This document shows positions 21,103-27,906 of a DNA stretch of 37,373 nucleotides, one piece after another. Below the pieces are notes generated by a model, which searched no databases, was not told where the DNA came from, and worked only from the letters and a program-made list of their open reading frames with translations. Origin of the DNA: a virus. How positions within the stretch are numbered: the stretch's first letter is position 1; every line of letters starts with the position of its first letter. The DNA lies in the IMG/VR virus record IMGVR_UViG_3300035182_002586, positions 491,585 through 528,957 of that record, one strand, 5' to 3'. Position numbers and translations under genes: made by a program.

Positions 21103-21435
21103 TCAGTCGTTGTTGTGCGGGTCGGGGATGCAGCCGAGGTTCTGGAAGTTGTCGGCGAAGAACTGCTCGACCGCGCTGAGATTCGTCGTCGGGGCCACGT
21201 CCAGCTCGACCCGGAAGCGGGTCTCGCGCGGGGCCGAGATACTCCCCTCGGTGAGGTAGAACGTCGTGCTGGCGAACGTGCGGTCGGTGGACGGGAGAAG
21301 CAGCTCGAACTCCAGGAAGTAGAGCTTCTCGCCCTTCGCGTTCTTGAAGGTCTTCTGCCAGACCTCGCGGCCGCCGGCCGGATACGTCCTGTATCCGGCC
21401 TCGGTGAGGCTCTCTCGGGTGACGGTCTTGTTCAT
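21103..21435 (-). CDS. Hypothetical protein
   Basis: 110 residues from ATG 21435 (GCAGGG ribosome site), 5 bp after the upstream gene's stop. Beta-rich: EVWQKTFKNAKGEKLYFLEF, TFASTTFYLTEGSISAPRET, RFRVELDVAPTT, then a helix AVEQFFADNFQNLG. It could be a small globular domain with a long antiparallel sheet. Unrecognised. Confidence 0.75.
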   Translation of the reverse strand: MNKTVTRESLTEAGYRTYPAGGREVWQKTFKNAKGEKLYFLEFELLLPSTDRTFASTTFYLTEGSISAPRETRFRVELDVAPTTNLSAVEQFFADNFQNLGCIPDPHNND

Positions 21436-21440
21436 GGGGT

Positions 21441-21668
21441 TCAACCCTGCTTGCCGAACGAGTGCGCGACCTCGTGGTAGTGGGCCGCGCTCATGAGGTG
21501 GTACATGATGGCCGAGACGCGGCGCTCGACCGGGAACTGGTCGCGGCCCTGCTCGCCGCTCAGCCAGCGACGCGCGCACTTGAGGCACGAGCGGGTCAGC
21601 TTGAGCGCGTGGGCGCGGGTCATCTCGATGGTGGTCTCGGTCTCGATGGCGGGGTGCAGGCTGTCCAT
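21441..21668 (-). CDS. Hypothetical helical protein with CxxC
   Basis: 75 residues from ATG 21668 (leaderless placement after a class A promoter). TRAHALKLTRSCLKCARRWL, then VERRVSAIMYHLMSAAHYHE: two helices with one CxxC and several histidines, a possible metal site. Operon with 21103-21435. Confidence 0.75.
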   Translation of the reverse strand: MDSLHPAIETETTIEMTRAHALKLTRSCLKCARRWLSGEQGRDQFPVERRVSAIMYHLMSAAHYHEVAHSFGKQG

Positions 21669-21674
21669 GTCCCC

Positions 21675-21702
21675 ACTACAGCGGGAGGGGCGGGACGATC
21701 CA
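21675..21702 (-). promoter_or_regulatory. Class A promoter for 21668
   Basis: TGGATC (21697-21702), 16-bp spacer, TGTAGT (21675-21680), 6 bp to the ATG. Confidence 0.75.
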
Positions 21703-21721
21703 TCCAGAAAAGGTGACGCCG

Positions 21722-21934
21722 CTAGAGGAGAACCGTCATCCCTGCGAGGAACTGAAGACGTTCCTCCCGGGTGCGGAACCGGTACATGCCCCCACGGAAC
21801 GAGAGGCTCAGGTCCTCTGGGAGCGCCTTGTCTTCGTCGTAGAGCCAGTCGAGCAGCTTGTTGAGGGCGCTGGGAGTGAACCCCTCAGCCTCGTAGACCG
21901 GGTGCGGCTCCTGCTGCACGAGGTTGATGTTCAT
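21722..21934 (-). CDS. Hypothetical small protein
   Basis: 70 residues from ATG 21934, two bases after the upstream stop. MNINLVQQEPHPVYEAEGFT, then LNKLLDWLYDEDKALPEDLS and a basic region MYRFRTREERLQFLAGMTVL. No family is recognised. Confidence 0.7.
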   Translation of the reverse strand: MNINLVQQEPHPVYEAEGFTPSALNKLLDWLYDEDKALPEDLSLSFRGGMYRFRTREERLQFLAGMTVLL

Positions 21935-21936
21935 GG

Positions 21937-22239
21937 TCAGCCTCCGAACTCCTTGATAACGAACTCCGTCTCCTCGACGAGCCCCATGAGGTTGCGGGCC
22001 CGAGCCTGCTCGCAGCGCGTCCGGAGCATCGGCAAGTCGGCGGGGCCGAGCGGGCGAAGAACCTCGCTGAGCGAGGCCGAGTAGCCCACGGCGGGCTCCT
22101 GCACGCCGTCGGAGGGCGCACGGAAGGCGAGGCCCGGACCGGGAGCCTTCCCGGGAGGCGGGGTGTACGGCCCCTGGTAGCGCAGGATTTTCCCACCCAC
22201 GAGCATGTAGATCGTGCCGACGGTCAGCGGGCTGTCCAT
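21937..22239 (-). CDS. Hypothetical protein
   Basis: 100 residues from ATG 22239; a GGAGAAG ribosome site and a class B box precede it. N-terminal small barrel-like part (SPLTVGTIYMLVGGKILRYQ), then a helical C-terminus (LPMLRTRCEQARARNLMGLV, EETEFVIKEF). Unrecognised. Confidence 0.75.
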   Translation of the reverse strand: MDSPLTVGTIYMLVGGKILRYQGPYTPPPGKAPGPGLAFRAPSDGVQEPAVGYSASLSEVLRPLGPADLPMLRTRCEQARARNLMGLVEETEFVIKEFGG

Positions 22240-22247
22240 TGCTTCTC

Positions 22248-22254
22248 CTACACC
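22248..22254 (-). promoter_or_regulatory. Class B box upstream of 22239
   Basis: GGTGTAG on the minus strand, 8 bp before the ATG. The TAG inside it is also the stop codon of the gene upstream (22388). Confidence 0.55.
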
Positions 22255-22388
22255 GCCACCGGGCGGGGAATACCAGCGCCAATCACGTAGTAGAGGACCC
22301 GCGCGCCAGCGACATCCCTCCAGTAGTATCGGCAAAGCCCTTGCCTGCCAAGGAAGCGGAGTCGCATCACTTGGGGGTTCTTGGTCAT
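22248..22388 (-). CDS. Hypothetical 46-residue basic protein
   Basis: ATG 22388, five bases after the stop of the 22666 gene. MTKNPQVMRLRFLGRQGLCR, then YYWRDVAGARVLYYVIGAGI and PRPVAV. Consistent G/C third positions and tight operon spacing support it. Aromatic and basic; function unknown. Confidence 0.6.
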   Translation of the reverse strand: MTKNPQVMRLRFLGRQGLCRYYWRDVAGARVLYYVIGAGIPRPVAV

Positions 22389-22393
22389 GGGGA

Positions 22394-22666
22394 TCAGAGG
22401 GCGAAGAGCGTTTTCTCGACGGCGGTGGCGTTGCGCACGGCGAACCGGATCTCGTAGCCGTCCGTGCGGGCGTCGCAGTCGAAGTACAACTTCCAGGTCG
22501 CCTTGAGCGGGCGGACGAACGCGTCGGCCGGGATGGCGTCGAGGATCGCCTTGACCTTCTTCTCCAGGCGGCCACCGGCGACCGAACCGGTCACGCGCAG
22601 CTCGCAGGAACCCGTGAGACTGTTGACGAAGAAGCGGCGGGGCTTGGGGGTCTTCGAGGTGGCCAT
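22394..22666 (-). CDS. Hypothetical protein
   Basis: 90 residues from ATG 22666. A basic start (MATSKTPKPRRFFVNSLTGS), then LEKKVKAILDAIPADAFVRP, WKLYFDCDARTDGYEIRFAV: an alpha/beta pattern. Leaderless placement after a class A promoter with an unusual short spacer. Unrecognised. Confidence 0.75.
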   Translation of the reverse strand: MATSKTPKPRRFFVNSLTGSCELRVTGSVAGGRLEKKVKAILDAIPADAFVRPLKATWKLYFDCDARTDGYEIRFAVRNATAVEKTLFAL

Positions 22667-22672
22667 GACTCC

Positions 22673-22695
22673 ACTACCTCGCGTGGGGCGATCCA
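22673..22695 (-). promoter_or_regulatory. Class A-like promoter with 11-bp spacer
   Basis: TGGATC (22690-22695) and GGTAGT (22673-22678, 6 bp before the ATG) are both perfect, but the spacer is 11 bp instead of 16, which should weaken sigma-type recognition. Confidence 0.5.
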
Positions 22696-22715
22696 TCCGG
22701 CCTCGGACGAATTCC

Positions 22716-23006
22716 TCAGACCTCGATCACGACTTCCTTGTAGGGCTTGCCCACGCCAGGGACGACGAAGATGTCGACACGGCGCGCCGCCCCGTCCTCG
22801 TGAAGGTCCTCCTCCAGCTCGTCCTCGGCCGCGATGAGGACGTAGCCGCCCGTCGCCGCGTAGGAGATCGCCGGGTCTCGGAACGCCTTGAGGCTCTCCC
22901 AAATGCTGGCCGCCACCCTGTCGGGGTCGCCGCCGTAGGTGGGGTTGTTCTTCGCCAGGAAGGTGCACGCACCGTCGAAGTCCGACTGGCTGAACAGGAT
23001 CTTCAT
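22716..23006 (-). CDS. Hypothetical protein
   Basis: 96 residues from ATG 23006. MKILFSQSDFDGACTFLAKN, then DRVAASIWESLKAFRDPAIS, YVLIAAEDELEEDLHEDGAA and DIFVVPGVGKPYKEVVIEV. Acidic alpha/beta protein, single-gene unit with a class B box. Unrecognised. Confidence 0.75.
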   Translation of the reverse strand: MKILFSQSDFDGACTFLAKNNPTYGGDPDRVAASIWESLKAFRDPAISYAATGGYVLIAAEDELEEDLHEDGAARRVDIFVVPGVGKPYKEVVIEV

Positions 23007-23017
23007 GAGGTTCTCTC

Positions 23018-23024
23018 GTACACC
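23018..23024 (-). promoter_or_regulatory. Class B box upstream of 23006
   Basis: GGTGTAC on the minus strand, 11 bp before the ATG. Confidence 0.55.
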
Positions 23025-23040
23025 GCGGGGGTCGGGGTGG

Positions 23041-23382
23041 TCACAGGTCGTCCTTCCGGGCGATGAACTCGCGGTTGTCGGGGTCTTGGTTCGCCCAAGC
23101 GACGCCCCAAGCGATGGCCTGGTCGCGCCCTTCACGCGTCTCCGTCACGAAGAGGACCTGGTGGGCATCGAGGCCCGAACTCGCCCGGACGGACCAACCC
23201 TTGAAGGTCTTCGTGAGGATGGCGCCGCGTCGGCCGCGTCGGTGCTGGTCAACCTGCACCTTGATCAGACCGGGAGAGTCGTACGTGTCGGCATAGCGCC
23301 CGGGGGTACAGAGACGACGCGTCTCCTCGTCCCACTTCGAGGGGTTGCCGGCGAGGAGCGTGAAGTGCGCGGTGTTGACCAT
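23041..23382 (-). CDS. Hypothetical protein
   Basis: 113 residues from ATG 23382. MVNTAHFTLLAGNPSKWDEE, then SPGLIKVQVDQHRRGRRGAI, KTFKGWSVRASSGLDAHQVL, and a helix EGRDQAIAWGVAWANQDPD. The compact alpha/beta order with a basic loop suggests a small nucleic-acid-interacting fold, but no family is matched. Confidence 0.75.
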   Translation of the reverse strand: MVNTAHFTLLAGNPSKWDEETRRLCTPGRYADTYDSPGLIKVQVDQHRRGRRGAILTKTFKGWSVRASSGLDAHQVLFVTETREGRDQAIAWGVAWANQDPDNREFIARKDDL

Positions 23383-23388
23383 GACCCT

Positions 23389-23416
23389 ACTACAGCGGGA
23401 CCCCCAAGGGGATCCA
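23389..23416 (-). promoter_or_regulatory. Class A promoter for 23382
   Basis: TGGATC (23411-23416), 16-bp spacer, TGTAGT (23389-23394), 6 bp to the ATG. Confidence 0.75.
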
Positions 23417-23488
23417 TCCGCGAACTCTTCTACCTGAGCGTGACAATACACATACCTCCTGTAGGGCTGAGGGTTGACGGAGAGAGGG

Positions 23489-23782
23489 TCACACGAGGCC
23501 GAAGTTCGCCAGCACGCACTCCTGCTCGACGATCGCCTTGAGCAGGCCGTCCTTCTTCGCAGCGAGGAGCTTGTACCCCTGCGAGCCGACCGGGAAGTTC
23601 GAGTAGATCGGGTCGGCGTCGAGGTCACGGAGCTGCATGACGAGCGCGGTGCGCTCCTCGATGGCCGTGAAGACCTTGCCGGCCTCTTCGCTGTCCAGCT
23701 CGATGAAGCGGGCTTCCAGCTCGGCTTCGACGAAGTTGTAGAGCGCGGGGTTCGAGGACTTGAGGGCGGCGGCCTTGGACAT
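23489..23782 (-). CDS. Hypothetical helical protein
   Basis: 97 residues from ATG 23782. MSKAAALKSSNPALYNFVEA, then ARFIELDSEEAGKVFTAIEE and LLAAKKDGLLKAIVEQECVL. Almost entirely helical and acidic. Upstream there is a TGGATC (about 23800) but no recognisable -10 box before the ATG, unlike its neighbours. Confidence 0.7.
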   Translation of the reverse strand: MSKAAALKSSNPALYNFVEAELEARFIELDSEEAGKVFTAIEERTALVMQLRDLDADPIYSNFPVGSQGYKLLAAKKDGLLKAIVEQECVLANFGLV

Positions 23783-23858
23783 GCGCGTGGGTGGGGACGA
23801 TCCATCCGGAATCGTCACCCGGTGATCCGGCTGAAGTCGAGCTTGTCGTGCGGATCCA

Positions 23859-24308
23859 TCAGCCGACCGACCGTAGCGGGACGACCTCGGGCTTGGGGAG
23901 CATGACGGTATCACCCAAGGCGAGAACAGCATCCTCCCAAGGACCGCGCTTGAACGCCACGATGTTCGGGGGGAACTTGGCGCTTCCCCCGGCAACGGCG
24001 TTGAACCACCGCAGGCCGAAGACCTTGAGGCCGTTCTCCCCCCACAGGTCGATAAGGTACCAGTAAGGGGTGTGCGAACGGAGAATCATCTTCCCGCTGG
24101 AGTCGACGAAGCCGTCGCACGGCTTCTGCTTCGGCGCCACCGTGAACGGCGTCTCCAAGGACACGTGGAAAGGGCCGACATCGAACGTCCGGCGAGACGG
24201 GGCCGTTTCGTTCACGTGCCATGCGGCGGTGTCGGGGTGGTTGGCGAGGAGACGCAGCAGAGCGTCCCGAAGGGCCAGGGCGCGTTCGAGACGGGTCGGC
24301 TTCTTCAT
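23859..24308 (-). CDS. Hypothetical protein
   Basis: 149 residues from ATG 24308. MKKPTRLERALALRDALLRL helix, then WHVNETAPSRRTFDVGPFHV and SLETPFTVAPKQKPCDGFVD, and WYLIDLWGENGLKVFGLRWF. A small alpha/beta protein of unknown role with its own class A promoter. Confidence 0.75.
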   Translation of the reverse strand: MKKPTRLERALALRDALLRLLANHPDTAAWHVNETAPSRRTFDVGPFHVSLETPFTVAPKQKPCDGFVDSSGKMILRSHTPYWYLIDLWGENGLKVFGLRWFNAVAGGSAKFPPNIVAFKRGPWEDAVLALGDTVMLPKPEVVPLRSVG

Positions 24309-24315
24309 ACCCACC

Positions 24316-24343
24316 ACTACCGCGGAAGGGTCACCTCGATCCA
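24316..24343 (-). promoter_or_regulatory. Class A promoter for 24308
   Basis: TGGATC (24338-24343), 16-bp spacer, GGTAGT (24316-24321), 7 bp to the ATG. The TGGATC box overlaps the end of the upstream gene. Confidence 0.75.
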
Positions 24344-24504
24344 TCACCGAGGGGCCGACCGCGAAGGACCGAGAGGCAGACCTCTTCGTCGATCATCAAG
24401 TGCTCGCTCCTGCGGGCGCCACAAACGACACAGGGCGGGTCTTCTTCCGGCGGAGGCGGGGGGACTAGTTCGCGATAGGGGGCAGCGCCTAGATGCCGTC
24501 GCAT
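24331..24504 (-). CDS. Small zinc-knuckle protein
   Basis: 57 residues from ATG 24504, with GGAGAA at -12 to -7. A polyproline stretch (ELVPPPPPEEDPP) leads to CVVCGARRSEHLMIDEEVCL, a C-x2-C, H, C pattern. Good codon bias from the ATG onward. Longer readings upstream lose bias and are rejected. Confidence 0.6.
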   Translation of the reverse strand: MRRHLGAAPYRELVPPPPPEEDPPCVVCGARRSEHLMIDEEVCLSVLRGRPLGDGSR

Positions 24505-24590
24505 CCGCAGTTCTCCAGAGCCGCCTTGCACATCTTGCAGCGCTTCGGGGCCTGAGGGGCCGCTCCCGTGCCATGTGCCGTGACGGACAC
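24489..24590 (-). CDS. Possible 33-residue zinc peptide
   Basis: GTG 24590 opens VSVTAHGTGAAPQAPKRCKM then CKAALENCGCDGI: CxxC plus CxC in the last 15 residues. Third positions are G/C rich and it overlaps the next start by 16 bp. No clear ribosome site. The rest of the gap to 24826 shows no gene. Confidence 0.4.
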   Translation of the reverse strand: MSVTAHGTGAAPQAPKRCKMCKAALENCGCDGI

Positions 24591-24670
24591 CCCGACACAG
24601 GCATAGGCCCGGGTCTACCACAGCTTCCGTCCGATCCAGGATCCGAAAACGAGAGTTCGCGGCGGTTAGC

Positions 24671-24693
24671 TGCAACTTGCATCTCTAGTTGCA
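24671..24693. repeat. Small AT-rich inverted repeat
   Basis: TGCAACT (24671-24677) pairs with AGTTGCA (24687-24693) around a 9-nt loop in an AT-richer patch of an otherwise empty region. Possible operator. Confidence 0.4.
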
Positions 24694-24769
24694 ACTTCAA
24701 CTCGGCGCCGATCCCGAACGATCCCGGGCACTTACGCAGCGAGTCCCGGCTGGATGAGCCAGGCGCGAC

Positions 24770-24803
24770 GAAGCCCACGTCCCCGGTGAGGGACGTGGGC
24801 TTC
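24770..24803 (-). terminator. Perfect 14-bp hairpin after the 24827 gene
   Basis: GAAGCCCACGTCCC (24770-24783), 6-nt loop, GGGACGTGGGCTTC (24790-24803), placed 23 bp past the leftward stop codon at 24827. There is no T-run on either side, so termination would depend on stem strength or a factor. Confidence 0.55.
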
Positions 24804-24826
24804 CTACCGCTTGAGGACCTACAGGC

Positions 24827-25174
24827 TCACTTCCCGAGCGATGTCAGGGACTTCTTCGCCGACTCCAGGCGCATCTCGGCGCCCTTGATGGCCGACAGCT
24901 CGTTCGCGATCACAGTGTCGATGACCTTCTCCAGGTCCGAGCCGTGAGTCGTGCCCGGCAGCGTGTGGCGGTCGTCCATCTTGATCGAGACTTCCCACCC
25001 GTTGCGCTTCGAGTGCGCCGAGACGACCACGCCGTGGCCTTCGAGGACCCAGAGGTTCTGACCGTACTTCTCGCCGGGCGCCGGGGCTGCGTACGAACCC
25101 ACGAGCTTGAGGGGCTTGCCCTTGTAGGTCGGGGTATCGGAGTCCGTGTTGGCTTGGTTGTAGCGGTACGACAT
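24827..25174 (-). CDS. Hypothetical protein, MSYRYNQA family, long form
   Basis: 115 residues from ATG 25174 after GAGGGAGAG. Starts MSYRYNQANTDSDTPTYKGK, then a beta-rich middle (LWVLEGHGVVVSAHSKRNGW, EVSIKMDDRHTLPGTTHG) and a C-terminal helix (MRLESAKKSLTSLGK). The first eight residues are identical to those of the gene upstream. It follows that gene in an operon (11-bp gap). Confidence 0.75.
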   Translation of the reverse strand: MSYRYNQANTDSDTPTYKGKPLKLVGSYAAPAPGEKYGQNLWVLEGHGVVVSAHSKRNGWEVSIKMDDRHTLPGTTHGSDLEKVIDTVIANELSAIKGAEMRLESAKKSLTSLGK

Positions 25175-25185
25175 GGTGCTCTCCC

Positions 25186-25437
25186 TCAGACCGTCTTGCC
25201 GAAGACCTTCGCCACCATGGCGACCGCCTCGTGGGCCTTCTTCTCGATCCCCCGAAGCTCCACCTTGTCTTCGAGCGACGAGACCTCCTTGGACGCCTTG
25301 TTGGCCTCCGCGGCGATCTTCCTGAGGTCCTCCATCGCCTTGGTGGTCCACTCCCACGTCTTGTCGTGGATCTTGGCCTTGATGGAGTCCGCGCCTGCGG
25401 CCGTCTTGTCCGAAGCCTGGTTGTAGCGGTAGCTCAT
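25186..25437 (-). CDS. Hypothetical protein, MSYRYNQA family, short form
   Basis: 83 residues from ATG 25437. Begins MSYRYNQASDKTAAGADSIK, then is helical and coiled-coil-like (AMEDLRKIAAEANKASKEVS, LEDKVELRGIEKKAHEAVAM). It shares only the N-terminal octapeptide with the next gene, which suggests a common localisation or packaging tag, or a duplicated 5' end. Confidence 0.75.
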   Translation of the reverse strand: MSYRYNQASDKTAAGADSIKAKIHDKTWEWTTKAMEDLRKIAAEANKASKEVSSLEDKVELRGIEKKAHEAVAMVAKVFGKTV

Positions 25438-25511
25438 GATACGAGCCCCCCGAATAGAAACTTTCGCGGGCCGTTCCCCCACGTCCGCCGTGGGATCCTG
25501 CGTCCTGGGCC

Positions 25512-25518
25512 GGTGTAC
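25512..25518 (+). promoter_or_regulatory. Class B box upstream of 25528
   Basis: GGTGTAC, 9 bp before the ATG. Confidence 0.6.
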
Positions 25519-25527
25519 GGGGCTCCC

Positions 25528-25725
25528 ATGCCCGAACGCGCGGAGATCCACAGCCTCGTCGTGACGGGCAACGAGCCCAACGGCGGCATCACCATGGTCA
25601 TCGATCGGGGCGAAGGCGTCGAGGGGCGCTTTCTGTGCGTCGAGATCCCGCAGGCCCTCCTCGCAGGCTTCATCGAGGCCCCCCAGAAGGCCGCCGCCGA
25701 TATGGCCCCGAAGACGACGCACTAG
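25528..25725 (+). CDS. Hypothetical small protein
   Basis: 65 residues from ATG 25528: MPERAEIHSLVVTGNEPNGG, then ITMVIDRGEGVEGRFLCVEI and an Ala-rich helix. First of a rightward run of genes, divergent from 25437. No family is recognised. Confidence 0.7.
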   Translation: MPERAEIHSLVVTGNEPNGGITMVIDRGEGVEGRFLCVEIPQALLAGFIEAPQKAAADMAPKTTH

Positions 25726-25731
25726 GTGTAC
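25725..25731 (+). promoter_or_regulatory. Class B box upstream of 25742
   Basis: GGTGTAC, 10 bp before the ATG. Its first base is the last base of the upstream TAG stop, so coding and promoter abut. Confidence 0.6.
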
Positions 25732-25741
25732 GGAGCCGGGC

Positions 25742-25939
25742 ATGTCCGTCTCCACCCCCGAGAAGAAGTCGTTCGAGCCCGGCGCCGTTGTGTCCCTTCG
25801 TTCGGGCGGCCCCCTGATGACCGTGCACTCCACGAGCTGCGTCAGTGGGAGCGAGCAGATCGCGTGCATCTGGTTCACCAACGGTGGTGACCTCCGGACC
25901 GAGAGCTTCCTCGCATGCGTGCTCAAGGCCGGCGCCTAG
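25742..25939 (+). CDS. DUF2158-like (YodC family) small protein
   Basis: 65 residues from ATG 25742. FEPGAVVSLRSGGPLMTVHS (residues 11-30), then IACIWFTNGGDLRTESFLAC and VLKAGA. The order F-PGD-VV-LKSGGP-MTV, C-WF and E-F-VL-K is the signature of DUF2158, a 60-70 residue SH3-like family in bacteria and phages of unknown function. Length agrees with the family. Confidence 0.8.
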   Translation: MSVSTPEKKSFEPGAVVSLRSGGPLMTVHSTSCVSGSEQIACIWFTNGGDLRTESFLACVLKAGA

Positions 25940-25956
25940 GGTAGCCTCGGGCCCAC

Positions 25957-26937
25957 ATGCCGACCGGTGACCCTCTCTGCCCTTGCGGTTGCGGTGCGTA
26001 CCTGAACCAGTGCCGGGGCGCGCCCCAGGACATGATCATCTCGGAAGAGCAGATCGTCCGACTGGGGGAGCAGATCGTCCAGATGCAGGACAGGTCCGTC
26101 CTCGAACACCTGTGGGACGAACAGCCGGTCGTCTCTCGACCCCAAGAGGTTGTTGCCCTCATACAGCGCCTCATCGAGCAGGGGATCCCCTTCGCGATCG
26201 GCGCCGACGGGCAGCTCGAAGCCATCCCCGCCGTCCCACGAATTGCCGGCATGGACCTCACCCCGACCGCGGGCACACGATCCGGCCCCATCTCGATGGG
26301 AACCCGCGTAGGCGCCGACCTGGGGGTCGATCAGGGGACGCACATCATCGGGTACGCGATGGCGCCGACCCCCAGCGACGGCCTTGTCTCCGTGAGCTTC
26401 CCCTCGACCGGACCGTGGGGCGAGCTGACCGAAGAGGAGCAGCGGCTCCTGGACGAGGCGGGCCTAGTCGAGGATCTGCCACAGGCTCCCAGCCAGGACG
26501 AGCTGGATCGCCTCCGAAGTCTCACGGCACGTCTACGCATCGCCGCAGGGGAGCACGAGGAGCCTTCTGATCTACCCCCCGAGATGTACACGACCCTCCG
26601 CGACATGTTCCCTGCGGCCGTACCAGCCGGCGCACCCCTCGTCTGGAACGGCACCTCCTGGTCGGGCGGCGCTGGCCCCATCCCCGAAACGGACGAGATG
26701 AGGCGCATCCAGCTCATCGGGGAGGTGGTCAACCGCATCCTCGCCCCCAACGCCCCCGACGCGCTCCGGGCCTCGGTCACATCGCTCTTCATCACGTCCG
26801 ATCACCAAGTCGAGGAGTTCGAGGAGCACCTGCGCACCATCCGGCGCTACACACACCTCACCACGGCCGCCCCCGAGCCCGAACCGGCCCCGGAACCGGC
26901 ACTTTCCCTGTGGGAACGCCTCGGAGAGGACGAATAG
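25957..26937 (+). CDS. Hypothetical protein with SEC-C-like N-terminus
   Basis: 326 residues from ATG 25957. Residues 5-20 (DPLCPCGCGAYLNQC) resemble a SEC-C zinc motif (CPCGSGKKYKKC type). Then a helical region (MIISEEQIVRLGEQIVQMQD), a middle domain with beta strands (PSDGLVSVSFPSTGPW), acidic helices (LTEEEQRLLDEAGLVEDLPQ, LDRLRSLTARLRIAAGEHEE) and a Pro/Glu C-terminus (PEPEPAPEPALSLWERLGED). It could be a virion or scaffold-type protein, but there is no decisive match. Confidence 0.75.
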   Translation: MPTGDPLCPCGCGAYLNQCRGAPQDMIISEEQIVRLGEQIVQMQDRSVLEHLWDEQPVVSRPQEVVALIQRLIEQGIPFAIGADGQLEAIPAVPRIAGMDLTPTAGTRSGPISMGTRVGADLGVDQGTHIIGYAMAPTPSDGLVSVSFPSTGPWGELTEEEQRLLDEAGLVEDLPQAPSQDELDRLRSLTARLRIAAGEHEEPSDLPPEMYTTLRDMFPAAVPAGAPLVWNGTSWSGGAGPIPETDEMRRIQLIGEVVNRILAPNAPDALRASVTSLFITSDHQVEEFEEHLRTIRRYTHLTTAAPEPEPAPEPALSLWERLGEDE

Positions 26938-27034
26938 GGCTCAAATTCGCCCCTCTGGGCCTGTTTCCCATGCGGACCGGGCCGGATCGCGTCCGCGATG
27001 GCTTCCTGTGGGTCCGAAGGGCCGCAATTCCCGA

Positions 27035-27062
27035 TGGATCGGCGCCCTCCCCACGCTGTAGT
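27035..27062 (+). promoter_or_regulatory. Class A promoter for 27070
   Basis: TGGATC (27035-27040), 16-bp spacer, TGTAGT (27057-27062), 7 bp to the ATG. Confidence 0.8.
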
Positions 27063-27069
27063 GAGGGGC

Positions 27070-27276
27070 ATGAGCACGGATCCCAACTGCGAACGCTACC
27101 ACCGAAGCCCGGGCGTGCTGTCCCGCCGCTTCCGCTGTGGCGGCTGCAAGCGTCTGGTGTGCTCCAAGTGCTGCACGCGCGGCGGGCGGGGACAGGGGCA
27201 AGGGTCCACGCGATGGGCCGAGTGCTTCGACTGCCAGGCGACGCGTGAAGCGAAGATGTCCAACCGGAAGCACTGA
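27070..27276 (+). CDS. Small treble-clef zinc-finger protein
   Basis: 68 residues from ATG 27070. CGGCKRLVCSKCC, then WAECFDCQATREAKMSNRKH, preceded by a basic stretch (SPGVLSRRFR). The C-x2-C / C-x2-C / C-x2-C spacing is FYVE/RING-like. A leaderless start is likely. Confidence 0.75.
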   Translation: MSTDPNCERYHRSPGVLSRRFRCGGCKRLVCSKCCTRGGRGQGQGSTRWAECFDCQATREAKMSNRKH

Positions 27277-27285
27277 GGCACCACC

Positions 27286-27723
27286 ATGACTCGTAAGCCC
27301 ACGCGCAGGCGTACCCCCAAGGCAGTCCCCGCTCCGGTCACCCTCCCGAAGGGCTCCCTCTCCGTGGACGGTTACTCCTACACGAGCGTGAAGGGGCGCG
27401 TCTTCACCCTCGGCCCCATCGAGCATGAGGAGCGGTGGCCGGGCGACCCCCTGTGGTCGGATACCATCCAAGTCCTGCTCGACGGCGAGCCTGCCGGCAA
27501 GCTGTTCCAGAGCGAGTCCTACGGCAAGACCGCGAACGACGAGCCCCGCTGGAACGCCAGCCTGAACGGCCTGCGCATGAAGCTCCTCAAGTGGGGCGAG
27601 AGCACGCCGTACGGCATCGGATTCGATGTCGCCGCCTTCGACACCATGGAGGAATGCCTCCACGCTTGGAGCCGGAGCGCAGACGGCCTCCTCGACTGGC
27701 GTGAGGCGAATCCGCTGGTGTAG
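27286..27723 (+). CDS. Hypothetical protein
   Basis: 145 residues from ATG 27286 (GAGG ribosome site, 9 bp after the previous stop). A basic tail (MTRKPTRRRTPKAVPAPVTL) leads into a beta-rich domain (GYSYTSVKGRVFTLGPIEHE, TIQVLLDGEPAGKLFQSESY, GIGFDVAAFDTMEECLHAWS). Unrecognised. Confidence 0.75.
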   Translation: MTRKPTRRRTPKAVPAPVTLPKGSLSVDGYSYTSVKGRVFTLGPIEHEERWPGDPLWSDTIQVLLDGEPAGKLFQSESYGKTANDEPRWNASLNGLRMKLLKWGESTPYGIGFDVAAFDTMEECLHAWSRSADGLLDWREANPLV

Positions 27724-27754
27724 TCCCTCTTGTGGGAAGGGCGAAAGTGATGTC

Positions 27755-27886
27755 CTACTCGTACGACTTGAGGTAGGCCATCTGGACGGGGGAGAACTTC
27801 TCTGCGGCAAGGGCGAGAAGGTCATCGAGGGGCTGTTCGGGCTCAAGCGTCGCTAATTCGATCGCGACCGGATGGATCGGCGCCAC
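27755..27886 (-). CDS. Possible 43-residue antisense gene
   Basis: GTG 27886 to TAG 27755: MAPIHPVAIELATLEPEQPL then DDLLALAAEKFSPVQMAYLK and SYE. G/C third positions are strong. It lies opposite the region between two rightward genes, overlaps the class A promoter of 27907, and has no clear promoter of its own. If real it would be transcribed toward 27723. Confidence 0.4.
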   Translation of the reverse strand: MAPIHPVAIELATLEPEQPLDDLLALAAEKFSPVQMAYLKSYE

Positions 27887-27900
27887 CCTCACGCTGTAGG
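27873..27900 (+). promoter_or_regulatory. Class A promoter for 27907
   Basis: TGGATC (27873-27878), 16-bp spacer, TGTAGG (27895-27900), 6 bp to the ATG. Confidence 0.8.
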
Positions 27901-27906
27901 GGGGAC

